From contig NZ_CP119520.1 of assembly GCF_029223865.1 (NCBI RefSeq), positions 1,984,001 to 2,048,000 on the forward strand: 64,000 nt of DNA, in the 5' to 3' direction. The stretch's first letter is position 1. Every line of letters begins with the position of its first letter. The position numbers were made by a program, and so were the translations under genes. This DNA is from Telluria mixta. Lineage in GTDB: Bacteria > Pseudomonadota > Gammaproteobacteria > Burkholderiales > Burkholderiaceae_D. The notes under the pieces were generated by a model. That model had not been told where the DNA came from. It was given only the letters and a program-made list of their open reading frames with translations, and searched no databases. Shown here piece after piece: positions 22,223 to 31,300 of the stretch.

Positions 22223-22992
22223 CCGTGCGCTCCCGCCAGGTTGTTGTCGGCGCTGCCCATGTACGCTTCGATGACCTGCGGATTGCGCGACACGTCCGCG
22301 TAACTGCCTTCCGCCAGCACGGCGCCGCGCTGCAGCACGGAGATGCGGTCGCAAATACCCGAAACGACGTTCATGTTGTGTTCCACCATCAGGATCGTGC
22401 GTCCGCTTGCCACTTTTTTGATCAGTGCCGTCACGCGGTGCACATCTTCGTGGCCCATGCCCTGCGTCGGTTCGTCCAGCAACATGAGTTCCGGCTCCAT
22501 GCCGAGCGTCGTGGCGATCTCGAGCGCGCGCTTGCGGCCGTATGGCAGGTCGGCCGTGATGGTGTCGGCAAACTGTTCCAGGTCCACTTCGGCCAGCAAC
22601 GCCATGGCGCGGTCGTTGAGCCGGTTCAAGGTCTTTTCGCTGCGCCAGAAATAAAAGCTGGTGCCGAGGGCACGCTGCAGGCCGATACGCACGTTTTCCA
22701 GCACGGTGAGATGCGGGAACACGGCCGAGATCTGGAACGAGCGGATGATTCCCATCCGCGCGATCTGCGCCGGTTTCAGGGCGGTGATGTCGGTGCCGTT
22801 GAACAGAATGCGGCCGGCGGAGGGCGCCAGGAATTTGGTCAGCAGGTTGAAGCACGTCGTCTTGCCGGCGCCATTGGGTCCGATGAGCGCGTGGATATGG
22901 CCGCGCTGCACCTGCAGACTCACCTGGTTGACCGCCGTAAAACCCTTGAATTCCTTCGTCAGATCACGTGTTTCCAGAATGACGTCCGGCAT
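22219..22992 (-). CDS. livG: ABC transporter ATPase LivG
   Basis: 257 residues, first gene of the liv operon. Walker A is intact (GPNGAGKTTCFNLLTKF), the signature region reads LPYGRKRALEIATTLGMEPE, and Walker B LMLLDEPTQGMGHEDVHRV. The C-terminal IEAYMGSADNN tail is typical of LivG. The start at 22992 is chosen for GGGGAGA four bases upstream; an in-frame ATG at 23019 is possible. A GMC oxidoreductase gene lies 136 bases upstream on the same strand and may share control. Confidence 0.92.
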   Translation of the reverse strand: MPDVILETRDLTKEFKGFTAVNQVSLQVQRGHIHALIGPNGAGKTTCFNLLTKFLAPSAGRILFNGTDITALKPAQIARMGIIRSFQISAVFPHLTVLENVRIGLQRALGTSFYFWRSEKTLNRLNDRAMALLAEVDLEQFADTITADLPYGRKRALEIATTLGMEPELMLLDEPTQGMGHEDVHRVTALIKKVASGRTILMVEHNMNVVSGICDRISVLQRGAVLAEGSYADVSRNPQVIEAYMGSADNNLAGAHG

Positions 22993-23128
22993 TGCGTCTC
23001 CCCGCTTTCGTCCATTCAAGCTTTACAAATCATACACACTTTTGGAACTCGTCAAGATACAGCACACGCCACGCGTATCGCCCTGCGCTACGTCATGACG
23101 GCGCGCAAACCCGTTGTGCAAAAATGCA

Positions 23129-24754
23129 CTACGACCACGCGCTCTGGATCAACTGCGCCGTCTTTTCGGCAATCATCAACGTCGGAGAATTCGTGTTGCC
23201 GGACGTGATCGTCGGCATGATGGACGCGTCGACGACGCGCAGCCCCTGGACACCTTTGACGCGCAGCTCGCTGTCGACGACGGCCAGCGGATCGTCCGTT
23301 CTCCCCATGCGGCAGGTGCCGACCGGATGAAAAATCGTCGTGCCGATGAGGCTGGCTGCTTCCGCCAATTCTTCCTCCGTGCGGTAGTGCGGGCCCGGCT
23401 TGAATTCTTCCGGGCGGTACTTCGCCAGCGCGGGCGCCGCGACGATGCGCCGCGTCAGCGCCAGCGCCTCGGCCGCCACCTTGCGGTCTTCCGGCGTGCT
23501 GAGATAGTTCGGAGATATTTTCGGGGGCGCGTAACTGTCGTTCGCCGCCAGCCGGACATGGCCCCGCGCCGTCGGCCGCAAATTGCACACGCTCGCCGTA
23601 AAAGCGGGGAAACCGTGCAGCGGATCGCCGAATTTTTCCAGGGAGAGCGGCTGCACGTGGTATTCGAGGTTTGGCGTCGCCTGGCCAGGGTCGGAGCGGG
23701 CAAACGCGCCCAGCTGCGACGGCGCCATCGACATGGGCCCGCTTTGGAATAGCAGATATTGCACGCCGATTTTCATCTTGCCGTACCAGGACGCGGCACT
23801 CGTGTTGAGCGAGCGGGCGCCCGTGATGCGGTAGACCATACGCAGTTGCAAATGATCCTGCAGGTTTTCGCCCACGCCGGGCGCATCGAGGACGGGTGCG
23901 ATCCCATGCTGGTGCAACAGGGCTGCCGGCCCGATGCCGGACAATTGCAGGATATGCGGCGAACCGATGGCGCCAGCGGCCAGCAGGGTTTCGCGCCGCG
24001 CCGTGGCGGTGAACGCACGGCCGCCACCCGTGAATTTCACCCCGCGGCAGACAGCGCCCTGCTCCGTCTGCTCGATCCACAGCTTTTCAACATGGCAGCC
24101 CGTCATGATCGTCAGGTTCGGACGCGTGGCGGCCGGCCTGAGAAAGGCTTTGGCCGTATTCAGCCGGATGCCGCGCCGCTGGTTGACTTCGAAATAGGCA
24201 CAGCCTGCGTTGTCGCCGCCGTTGAAATCGTCGACTTTCGGGATGCCCGTCTGGTGGGCCGCTTCACGGAACGCGTCGAGGATTTCCCAGGACAGCCGCT
24301 GGCGCTCCACTCTCCACTCGCCGCCGCTGCCGTGGATGGTGCTGGCGCCGCCGTGATGGTCTTCGCTTGCCTTGAAAATGGGCAGGACATTGTCCCAGCG
24401 CCAGGATGGATCGCCCGTGATGGCAGCCCAGCGGTCATAGTCCTCGGCCTGGCCGCGCATGTAGATCATGCCGTTGATCGATGAACTGCCGCCCAGGACT
24501 TTTCCACGTGGGTAGATGAGCGATCGCCGCGCCAGACCTGGATCCGCCTCCGTTTTGAACAACCAGTCCGTGCGCGGGTTGCCGATGCAGTACAGGTAAC
24601 CGACGGGGATGTGGATCCACAGGTAATCGTCCTTGCCGCCGGCCTCGATCAGCAGCACCTGCACGTCGGACCTGCGGGTGAGGCGGTTGGCCAGCACGCA
24701 GCCGGCGGTACCGGCCCCGACAATGATGACATCGAATTCCCCTGCGGACTCCAT
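23129..24754 (-). CDS. GMC family FAD-dependent oxidoreductase (choline dehydrogenase-like)
   Basis: 541 residues. The FAD-binding motif is FDVIIVGAGTAGCVLANRLT, followed by GGSSSINGMIYMRGQAEDYD (GMC signature 1) and a second signature around LAAGAIGSPHILQLSGIGP. The C-terminal active site has His in FHPVGTCRMG and the Asn partner in ITSGNTNSPTLMIAEKTA. These enzymes oxidise alcohols to aldehydes or acids. The start at 24754 is preceded by GAGGG; upstream in-frame ATGs would run into the origin region. It lies upstream of a liv-type transporter operon, so both may serve one compound. Confidence 0.9.
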   Translation of the reverse strand: MESAGEFDVIIVGAGTAGCVLANRLTRRSDVQVLLIEAGGKDDYLWIHIPVGYLYCIGNPRTDWLFKTEADPGLARRSLIYPRGKVLGGSSSINGMIYMRGQAEDYDRWAAITGDPSWRWDNVLPIFKASEDHHGGASTIHGSGGEWRVERQRLSWEILDAFREAAHQTGIPKVDDFNGGDNAGCAYFEVNQRRGIRLNTAKAFLRPAATRPNLTIMTGCHVEKLWIEQTEQGAVCRGVKFTGGGRAFTATARRETLLAAGAIGSPHILQLSGIGPAALLHQHGIAPVLDAPGVGENLQDHLQLRMVYRITGARSLNTSAASWYGKMKIGVQYLLFQSGPMSMAPSQLGAFARSDPGQATPNLEYHVQPLSLEKFGDPLHGFPAFTASVCNLRPTARGHVRLAANDSYAPPKISPNYLSTPEDRKVAAEALALTRRIVAAPALAKYRPEEFKPGPHYRTEEELAEAASLIGTTIFHPVGTCRMGRTDDPLAVVDSELRVKGVQGLRVVDASIMPTITSGNTNSPTLMIAEKTAQLIQSAWS

Positions 24755-24822
24755 GGACCCTCGCATCGTGATTCGGTTGAGCAAGCTTACCAGATGATCA
24801 AGCTCAACAAGGGGTCCCCGGA

Positions 24823-25026
24823 CTGTGGATAAGCGTATGAATATCCACAGGTACGAAATGTGAGGAAGATCGATTTTTCGCACAACCCGGATTTTTATCC
24901 AGTTTTGCCACAAGGCACATACAAGACCAGCCCACCGCCTTATGCGAAACGTAAACGTTTGATGTTGTGGAAAAAACCCGGCTTATCCACAGAAGAGTGC
25001 CACCGTTAACTATTACCATTATTCTG
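24823..25026. repeat. DnaA-box module A of oriC
   Basis: An inverted pair of boxes (CTGTGGATA at 24823, TATCCACAG ending 24850), ~110 bases of diverged sequence, CGTAAACG, TTGTGGAAA (24965), a perfect TTATCCACA (24983-24991), then CTATTACCATTATTCTG (25010-25026), a DnaA-trio-like track. TTATCCAG lies at 24895. Confidence 0.8.
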
Positions 25027-25050
25027 TATACAAGCATTTGGTTGTAAACC

Positions 25051-25423
25051 TGACGACTCGCCTCGAAGGCCACGGTCCTACCAAAAAAAATTTTCGTCTT
25101 CGACCTCGACGCATCTCGACGTCGCTCCGCGCGACAAAAAAATCGGCGGACTCCGGATGCGTTCGTGACCACAACACCTGGTCGACGTCGACCAAGCCGC
25201 TTCAGCACCCCAGGACACCCTGTTTTTGATCTCAAAGGTGACGACTCGCGCCAAACGCTGCGGCCATCCCGAAAAAATTATTCGCTTTCGGTCGCGACGC
25301 ATCCCCGGCATCGTCCTGCGTGACAAAAAAGACCGACTCCGGATGCGTTCACAACCACAACACCCGCGCGACGTCGACCAAGCCGGCTGCCGGCAGCCCC
25401 AAATTCCCTGTTCCCGATCCTTT
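25051..25423. repeat. Tandem duplication, 188-base period, between modules A and B
   Basis: Two diverged copies start at TGACGACTCG (25051 and 25239). Shared blocks include GACTCCGGATGCGTTC, ACCACAACACC and GACGTCGACCAAGCCG. They carry no DnaA boxes and no convincing reading frame. Confidence 0.75.
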
Positions 25424-25621
25424 TGTGGATAAGCTGCTGAATATCCACAGGATCGAATGTGCGGAACTGCCATGAAACTCGACCGCGAATTTTTTTTCCA
25501 GTTTTGGTCCTCGGCAAAAACAACGTTTGTCCGACCGCTTTCGACGCGCGTAAACCCTTGAGCTTGTGGAAAAAATCCAGCTTATCCACAGTTCAGCCGG
25601 CGTTTACTATCATCACTATCC
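25423..25621. repeat. DnaA-box module B of oriC
   Basis: Same design as module A, 600 bases further on: TGTGGATAA (25424), ATATCCACA (25441), CGTAAACCC, TTGTGGAAA (25564), TTATCCACA (25582-25590), then CTATCATCACTATCC (25607-25621). Confidence 0.8.
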
Positions 25622-25710
25622 TTTCTTTCTATCCAAGTTAACTAAAGAAGGACAACTCGCACAGCAGAGATCGACGGCGAAGCCGACACGACGCGAACGC
25701 TCTTTTGTCT

Positions 25711-26026
25711 GCAAAAAAAAAAGAAAACGGGCACCGTCGTATCCAAAGCTGACGTAACCACTGCTCGACTGTCGTCTGTCTACAGGAAGGACGTGATGCC
25801 AACGTCGCAGCAGAACCAGCGTTCGCATCCTGCAAGCCCTGGTGAGCATGCAAAACCAGCTCGACTGCACAAAAAAAAATGAAACTGGGCACCGGCGCAT
25901 GGAAAGCTGACGCAACCACTGCCCGACTGCCGTTTGTCTACAGGAAGAACGTGATGCCGACGTCGCACCTGGAACAGCGTTCGCAGCCTGCAAGCGTCCT
26001 GTAGGCAGACAAAACCGGCTCGACTG
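25711..26026. repeat. Tandem duplication, 158-base period, between modules B and C
   Basis: Two copies, each beginning with an A-run (25713 and 25871), then GGGCACCG, AAAGCTGACG, AACCACTGC, GTCTACAGGAAG and CGTGATGCC. Copy ends share CAAAACC-GCTCGACTG. The sequence differs from the 188-base repeat but fills the same spacing between modules. Confidence 0.75.
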
Positions 26027-26221
26027 TGGAAAAGGTCCTGCATATCCACAGGAGCGGATGTGCAGAACGGCCACTTTTTCTGCTCGCCCGGTTTTTGTCC
26101 AACATCGGTTCAGCATCGATACAATGCTTGTCCAACCGATCCGTGAGCGCGTAAACCGTTGACGCTGTAGACAAATTCGGTCTTATCCACAGACAGAAGC
26201 GCGTTTACTATCACTACCATT
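26024..26221. repeat. DnaA-box module C of oriC
   Basis: Third module: TGTGGAAAA (26025, one mismatch), ATATCCACA (26042), CGTAAACCG, TTATCCACA (26183-26191), then CTATCACTACCATT (26208-26221) running into the longest AT-rich stretch of the region (TTTTTTATATACATC). The left box and the CTGTAGACA site are more decayed than in modules A and B. Confidence 0.8.
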
Positions 26222-26321
26222 TTTTATATACATCTTTGTTTTATTAAGACAAAAACAGCGGGAACAGCGTGAACAAGCCGCCGAAACCCGTCCGTCAACC
26301 CATCCAGGACAAGGCCGAAAC

Positions 26322-27119
26322 ATGCGATTAGGGATCATTAGCGCATTGCACGAAGAACAGCAGGGGCTCGTGGAGGCCATGGAAGGGGCCTACAAGCTCA
26401 CGCACGGCATGCGTGACTACTTCCTCGGACAACTGTGGGAAATCGACGCTGTGTGCGTTTTATCGCGTATAGGCAAGGTTGCAGCGGCACTGACGACCAC
26501 AACGCTTGTGGAGAAGTTCGGTGTTACCCACATCCTCTTTACGGGTGTGGCTGGTGCTGGCGACGCTTCGATCCGTGTCGGGGACATCGTCGTGGCCGAA
26601 TCGCTCGTCCAGCACGACATGGATGCGAGCCCTTTGTTCCCCCGTTATGAAGTACCGTTGACGGGTTTGACGCACTTTTTGTCCGACCACCACATGGCGC
26701 TGCAGCTGGCCGATGCGGCACATCGATTCCTGGAAGACGACTTCGCCCTGGCCATCGACCCCGGGGAAAGGGCCGTATTCGCGCTCAGCGGGCCGCGGCT
26801 GCATCGAGGCCTGATCGCCAGCGCCGACCAGTTCGTGAGCGACAAGGGCCGTCTGGACGCGTTGAATGGGGCATTGCCGGGTCTGCTGGCGGTGGAGATG
26901 GAAGGCGCCGCGGTCGCGCAAGCCTGTTTCGAGCTGGGCATCCCGTTCGGCGTCGTCCGGACGATTTCCGACAACGCCAATGAACACGCGGCCACGGATT
27001 TCATGCGTTTCGTGAAATCCGTGGCCGCGCGTTATGCTTTTCACATCGTCAGGCAGTTCTGCCTGGGCTGGCAAAAAGCCGGCGTAACTCAGGCCAGCAG
27101 GGTGTCCGCCGGCACATAG
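26322..27119 (+). CDS. mtnN: 5'-methylthioadenosine/S-adenosylhomocysteine nucleosidase
   Basis: 265 residues, slightly longer than the usual ~232. MTAN cleaves methylthioadenosine and S-adenosylhomocysteine in the cytosol for methionine salvage. Catalytic-site landmarks are IISALHEEQQGL (Glu12 region), the purine/ribose-binding GLLAVEMEGAAVAQACFEL, and the catalytic Asp in RTISDNANEHAATDFMRFV. It is the first gene right of the proposed origin. It converges with ald; their 3' ends overlap by 31 bases, with no terminator seen between them. Confidence 0.92.
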   Translation: MRLGIISALHEEQQGLVEAMEGAYKLTHGMRDYFLGQLWEIDAVCVLSRIGKVAAALTTTTLVEKFGVTHILFTGVAGAGDASIRVGDIVVAESLVQHDMDASPLFPRYEVPLTGLTHFLSDHHMALQLADAAHRFLEDDFALAIDPGERAVFALSGPRLHRGLIASADQFVSDKGRLDALNGALPGLLAVEMEGAAVAQACFELGIPFGVVRTISDNANEHAATDFMRFVKSVAARYAFHIVRQFCLGWQKAGVTQASRVSAGT

Positions 27120-28204
27120 TCATAGCCGAGATCCTTCGCGACAGCCGCGTAGGTGACTTTGCCTTCGCAGACGTTCAGGCCGTTCTTGAGGTGGACGTCA
27201 TCGCGCAGCGCCTGCCGCCACCCCTTGTTCGCCAGCGCCACGGCGTGGCCGATTGTCGCGTTGTTCAGCGCGAACGTCGACGTGCGCGCCACCGCACCCG
27301 GCATGTTCGCCACGCAGTAGTGAATAACGCCGTCCACGACGAACGTCGGATCGGCGTGCGTCGTCGGATGCGACGTCTCGAAGCAGCCACCCTGGTCGAT
27401 CGCCACGTCGACGACGACGGCGCCTTTTTTCATTTTTGACACCATGTCGCGCGTGACGAGCTTTGGCGCCGCGGCACCGGGCACGAGCACGCCGCCGATG
27501 ACGAGATCGGCCGACAGCACTGCTTCCTCGATCGCGTGGGTGTTCGAATACAGGGTCGAGATCCGGTTGCCGTAGACGAGGTCGAGCTGGCGCAGACGGT
27601 CGACATTTTTATCGAGCACGGTGACGCGCGCGCCGATGCCGACCGCCATCTGCAGCGCATTCGTACCGACGACGCCGGCGCCGATGATGACGATGTGGCC
27701 CGCCGCGACGCCCGGTACGCCGCCCAGCAGGATGCCGGCGCCGCCCTTCGATTTTTCCAGGTGGCTGGCGCCGGCCTGGATCGACATCCGCCCTGCCACC
27801 TCGCTCATCGGCGCCAGCAGCGGCAGGCCGCCGCCCGGGCCCGTGATGGTTTCATAGGCGATGCAGACGGCGCCGGATTTCACGAGCGCCGCCGTCTGCT
27901 CCGGATCCGGCGCCAGGTGCAGATACGTGTACAGGATCTGTCCCGGACGCAGCATCGCGCATTCCTGCGGCTGCGGTTCCTTCACTTTCACGACCATCTC
28001 GGCCTGCGCGAAAATCTCTTGCGCCGACGGGACGATCGTCGCGCCGGCGGCCGTGTACTGCTCGTCCGTCAACCCGATGCCGGCACCGGCGCCGGTCTGC
28101 ACGATGACCTTATGGCCGCGCGCGACCAGTTCGTGCACGCTGGGGGGCGTCAAGCCCACACGGAATTCATTGTTTTTGATTTCTTTTGGTACGCCTATCA
28201 ACAT
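27089..28204 (-). CDS. ald: Alanine dehydrogenase
   Basis: 371 residues. It interconverts L-alanine and pyruvate with NAD. The N-terminus [20 protein letters not shown] is the AlaDH/PNT signature. NAD is bound at [20 protein letters not shown], and the second signature around [13 protein letters not shown] is present. Catalytic residues lie in [12 protein letters not shown] (Lys) and [13 protein letters not shown] (His/Asp region). It is preceded by the hairpin that ends putA, so it probably has its own promoter in the narrow gap. Confidence 0.95.
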   Translation of the reverse strand: MLIGVPKEIKNNEFRVGLTPPSVHELVARGHKVIVQTGAGAGIGLTDEQYTAAGATIVPSAQEIFAQAEMVVKVKEPQPQECAMLRPGQILYTYLHLAPDPEQTAALVKSGAVCIAYETITGPGGGLPLLAPMSEVAGRMSIQAGASHLEKSKGGAGILLGGVPGVAAGHIVIIGAGVVGTNALQMAVGIGARVTVLDKNVDRLRQLDLVYGNRISTLYSNTHAIEEAVLSADLVIGGVLVPGAAAPKLVTRDMVSKMKKGAVVVDVAIDQGGCFETSHPTTHADPTFVVDGVIHYCVANMPGAVARTSTFALNNATIGHAVALANKGWRQALRDDVHLKNGLNVCEGKVTYAAVAKDLGYDYVPADTLLA

Positions 28205-28240
28205 GTCTGCCTCCAGGTTAAACCTACGAAAAACAACTCC

Positions 28241-28287
28241 AAAAACAAAACGCCGCGGTGCAGGTTAACAACCTACAACCGCGGCGT
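28241..28287 (-). terminator. Intrinsic terminator after putA
   Basis: Ten-pair stem ACGCCGCGGT (28250-28259) with ACCGCGGCGT (28278-28287), extended by an inner AGGTT/AACCT stem. On the minus strand TTTTGTTTTT follows. Confidence 0.85.
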
Positions 28288-28307
28288 CGCAGCCATCTGG
28301 ACCCGGA

Positions 28308-31300
28308 TTACAGACCGAGTGTCATCAGGCTTGCGTTACCTCCTGCCGCGGTCGTGTTGACGCACAAGGCGCGTTCCGCCACCAGGCGCCACAACGCCAC
28401 CGGCTCGCCCGCACGGGTATCGACGATGCCGACGATCGCACCCGGACGGGCCGCCAGCGTCGCTTGCAGATTCCCGGCAAGACCGTGCTCGACGAGGGCC
28501 ATGGCGAACTCGCTGCCCTCCAGTTCCTGCGCATTGATGAAACGCACGCGTTCCTTCACGGCGATCGGCAATGCGGGGAGTGTCTCCGCCAGCACGAGTG
28601 CGCGGTTGCCCGTCGCGAACACGGCCGCCAGCTGGTTCAGCAGGCTCGCGGTGCCGTTCGGCGCGCACAGGACGGTGCCGCGCGGGACGAAATCGAGCTC
28701 GTTGCGCTCGCCCGTCGGGCCAGGCAAGTCGATGCGCACGCCGTCCAGGGTCGTTTCCATGTAACCGTTCGCCAGGTTGGCGATGTCGCCGTGGCCGTTC
28801 GCGCATGCCCAGGCGAGCAGGCCGTCCAGCGCGTTGTTGCCGCGCCGCGCATGTTTCAGCAGGGGCGCCGCATCCTTTTGCAGGCGCTTCAGGTACAGCG
28901 GACCGCCGGCCTTCGGCCCGGTGCCGGATTTGCCTTCGCCACCGAACGGCTGCACGCCGACGACGGCGCCGACGATGTTGCGGTTCACGTAGATGTTGCC
29001 GACGTGCGCACGCGTCGTGATGAATTCGATGGTCTCGTCGATGCGCGAATGCACGCCCAGGGTCAGGCCGTAGCCGGTGGCGTTGATCGTGTCGACAACC
29101 TTGTCCAGCTCGGCACGGCGCCAGCGCACGATGTGCAGCACGGGGCCGAAGACTTCGCGCTTCAGTTCGCTCAGCGAGCCGATCTCGAGCACGGTCGGCG
29201 GCACGAACGTCCCCTGCGACAGCAGGACGTCCGGCAAGACCAGCGAGAAATGCTGTTTCGCCGTCGCCTTCGTGCGCTCGATGTGGCCGAGCAGGTTCTG
29301 CTGGGCTTCCTTGTCGATAACGGGGCCGATGTCGGTGGACAGGCGGTCCGGCACACCGACGCGCAGTTCCTGCATGGCGCCCTTGAGCATCTTGATCGTT
29401 TTATCCGCGATATCTTCCTGCAGGAACAGCACGCGCAGCGCGGAGCAGCGCTGGCCGGCGCTGTCGAATGCGGAGCTGAGTACATCCTGCACGACCTGTT
29501 CCGGCAGCGCGGACGAATCGACGATCAGCGCGTTCTGGCCGCCCGTCTCGGCGATCAGCGGAATGTCGGCGCCTTCCTGGGCGGCGCGTGCGGCCAGCGT
29601 GCGGTTGATCAATTGCGCGACTTCCGTCGAGCCCGTAAAGATGACAGCTTTTACGCGCGCATCGCCGGTCAGTGTTGCACCGACGGTCTCGCCGCGGCCC
29701 GGCAACAGTTGCAGCGCGCCTGCCGGCACACCGGCTTCGTGGAACAATTGCACGGCGCGGTGGGCGATCAACGGCGTCTGCTCGGCCGGTTTTGCCAGCA
29801 CGACGTTGCCGGCGGCCAGCGCGGCGGCGACCTGGCCCGTAAAGATCGCAAGCGGGAAGTTCCACGGGCTGATGCAGGACACCGGACCCAGCGCGCGTGC
29901 TTCCGGCGCATTGCGGATCTCGGCCGCGTAGTAGCGCAGGAAATCGACGGCTTCGCGCACTTCCGCGATCGCGTTCGGCAGAGACTTGCCCGCTTCGCGC
30001 ACGGCCAGGGCCATCAGTTCACCGCGGTATTGTTCGAACAAATCGCCGACGCGGGCGATGATGTCGGCGCGGCCGGCATTGCCCACGCCTTCCCAGCCCG
30101 GTGCCGCGTTCACGGCGGCCTGCAGCGCGGTGTCGACGTCGGCGGTGGTCGCTTCCGTGACCTGTCCGACGATGTCCGCCGACTGCGCGGGATTCACGAT
30201 GTTCAGCGCGCCGCTGGCTGCAACGGGACCGTCGACGAGCGGTGCGGCGACATAATGGCGCGGCGTGCCGAGGTCGGCGGCCAGTTCGGCCAGCACGTGT
30301 TCATTGGCGAGATCAAGGCCGGCGGAGTTGCGGCGGCCGTCCGGGAATAGAGCCAAAGGCAGCGGAATGCGCGGATGCGGCAGGCAGTGCGCGGCGCGCG
30401 CGGCCTCGAACGGATCGGTCAGCAGGGTGTCGATGGGCACGCTCTCGTCGACGATCTGGTTCACGAACGACGAATTCGCGCCGTTTTCCAGCAGGCGGCG
30501 CACGAGGTAGGCGAGCAGCGTCTCGTGCGAACCGACCGGTGCATAAATCCGGCAGGCTTTACCGAGGTTTTCCTTGCCGACGACCTGGTCGTACAAGGTT
30601 TCCCCCATGCCGTGCAGGCACTGGAATTCGTAATTGGTGACGTTGTCGGCCTTCGCCCACGTGTAAATGACGGACAGAGAATGTGCATTGTGCGTGGCGA
30701 ACTGGGCGTAGATGACGTCCGTGGCGGCGAGCAGCTTGCGCGCGCACGTCAGGTACGACACGTCCGTGTAGATCTTGCGCGTATAGACTGGATAGCCCGG
30801 CAGGCCGTCGACCTGGGCGTGCTTGATTTCCGCATCCCAGTACGCGCCCTTGACCAGGCGCACCATGAACTTGCGGCCGCTGCGGCGTGCCAGGTCCACG
30901 ACGAAATCGATCACGAACGGGCAGCGCTTCTGGTACGCCTGCACGACGAGGCCGATGCCTTCGAAACCGGCCAAAGATGGATCGAAAGCAAGCGCTTCCA
31001 GCATGTCCAGCGAGATTTCCAGGCGGTCCGCTTCCTCGGCGTCGATGTTGATGCCGATGTTGTATTCCTTGGCGAGCAGCACGAGGTTGCGCACGCGGGG
31101 CAGCAACTCTCCCATCACGCGGGCGTATTGCGCGCGGCTGTAGCGCGGATGCAGGGCCGACAGCTTGATCGAGATGCCCGGACCGTCCTTGATGCCGCGG
31201 CCATTGGAGGCTTTGCCGATCGCGTGGATGGCCGCTTCGTACGAGGCATAGTAATTGTCGGCGTCGGATTCGGTCAGCGCCGCTTCGCCCAGCATGTCGT

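Larger units (their letters stand above)
24790..26300. other. oriC: Probable chromosomal replication origin (oriC)
   Basis: About 1.5 kb without a credible gene, lying between two genes that point away from it. It holds five perfect DnaA boxes TTATCCACA/TGTGGATAA (24824, 24983, 25424, 25582, 26183), three ATATCCACA boxes (24841, 25441, 26042) and further one-mismatch sites. They are arranged as three homologous modules 600 bases apart. AT-rich stretches follow each module, the longest at 26208-26250. parAB, mnmG-rsmG, three parS sites and the atp operon lie within 20 kb on the left. dnaA itself is absent from the window. Minus-strand open frames seen here exist only because the repeats keep frame. 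Confidence 0.85.

Noticed and set aside
22223..22855. N-terminal extension of the livF frame
   Set aside because: The frame stays open upstream but overlaps livG, and the ATGA overlap gives a normal LivF start and length.
24500..24512. TTTCCACGTGGG inside the GMC oxidoreductase gene as a parS site
   Set aside because: The core CACGTG is present but the outer bases deviate from TGTTNCACGTGNAACA, unlike the three accepted sites.
25078..26174. Minus-strand open frames with the recurring peptide HIRSCGY
   Set aside because: They follow the repeats of the origin region in frame; DnaA boxes and A-runs dominate the sequence, and no start or family motif is convincing.
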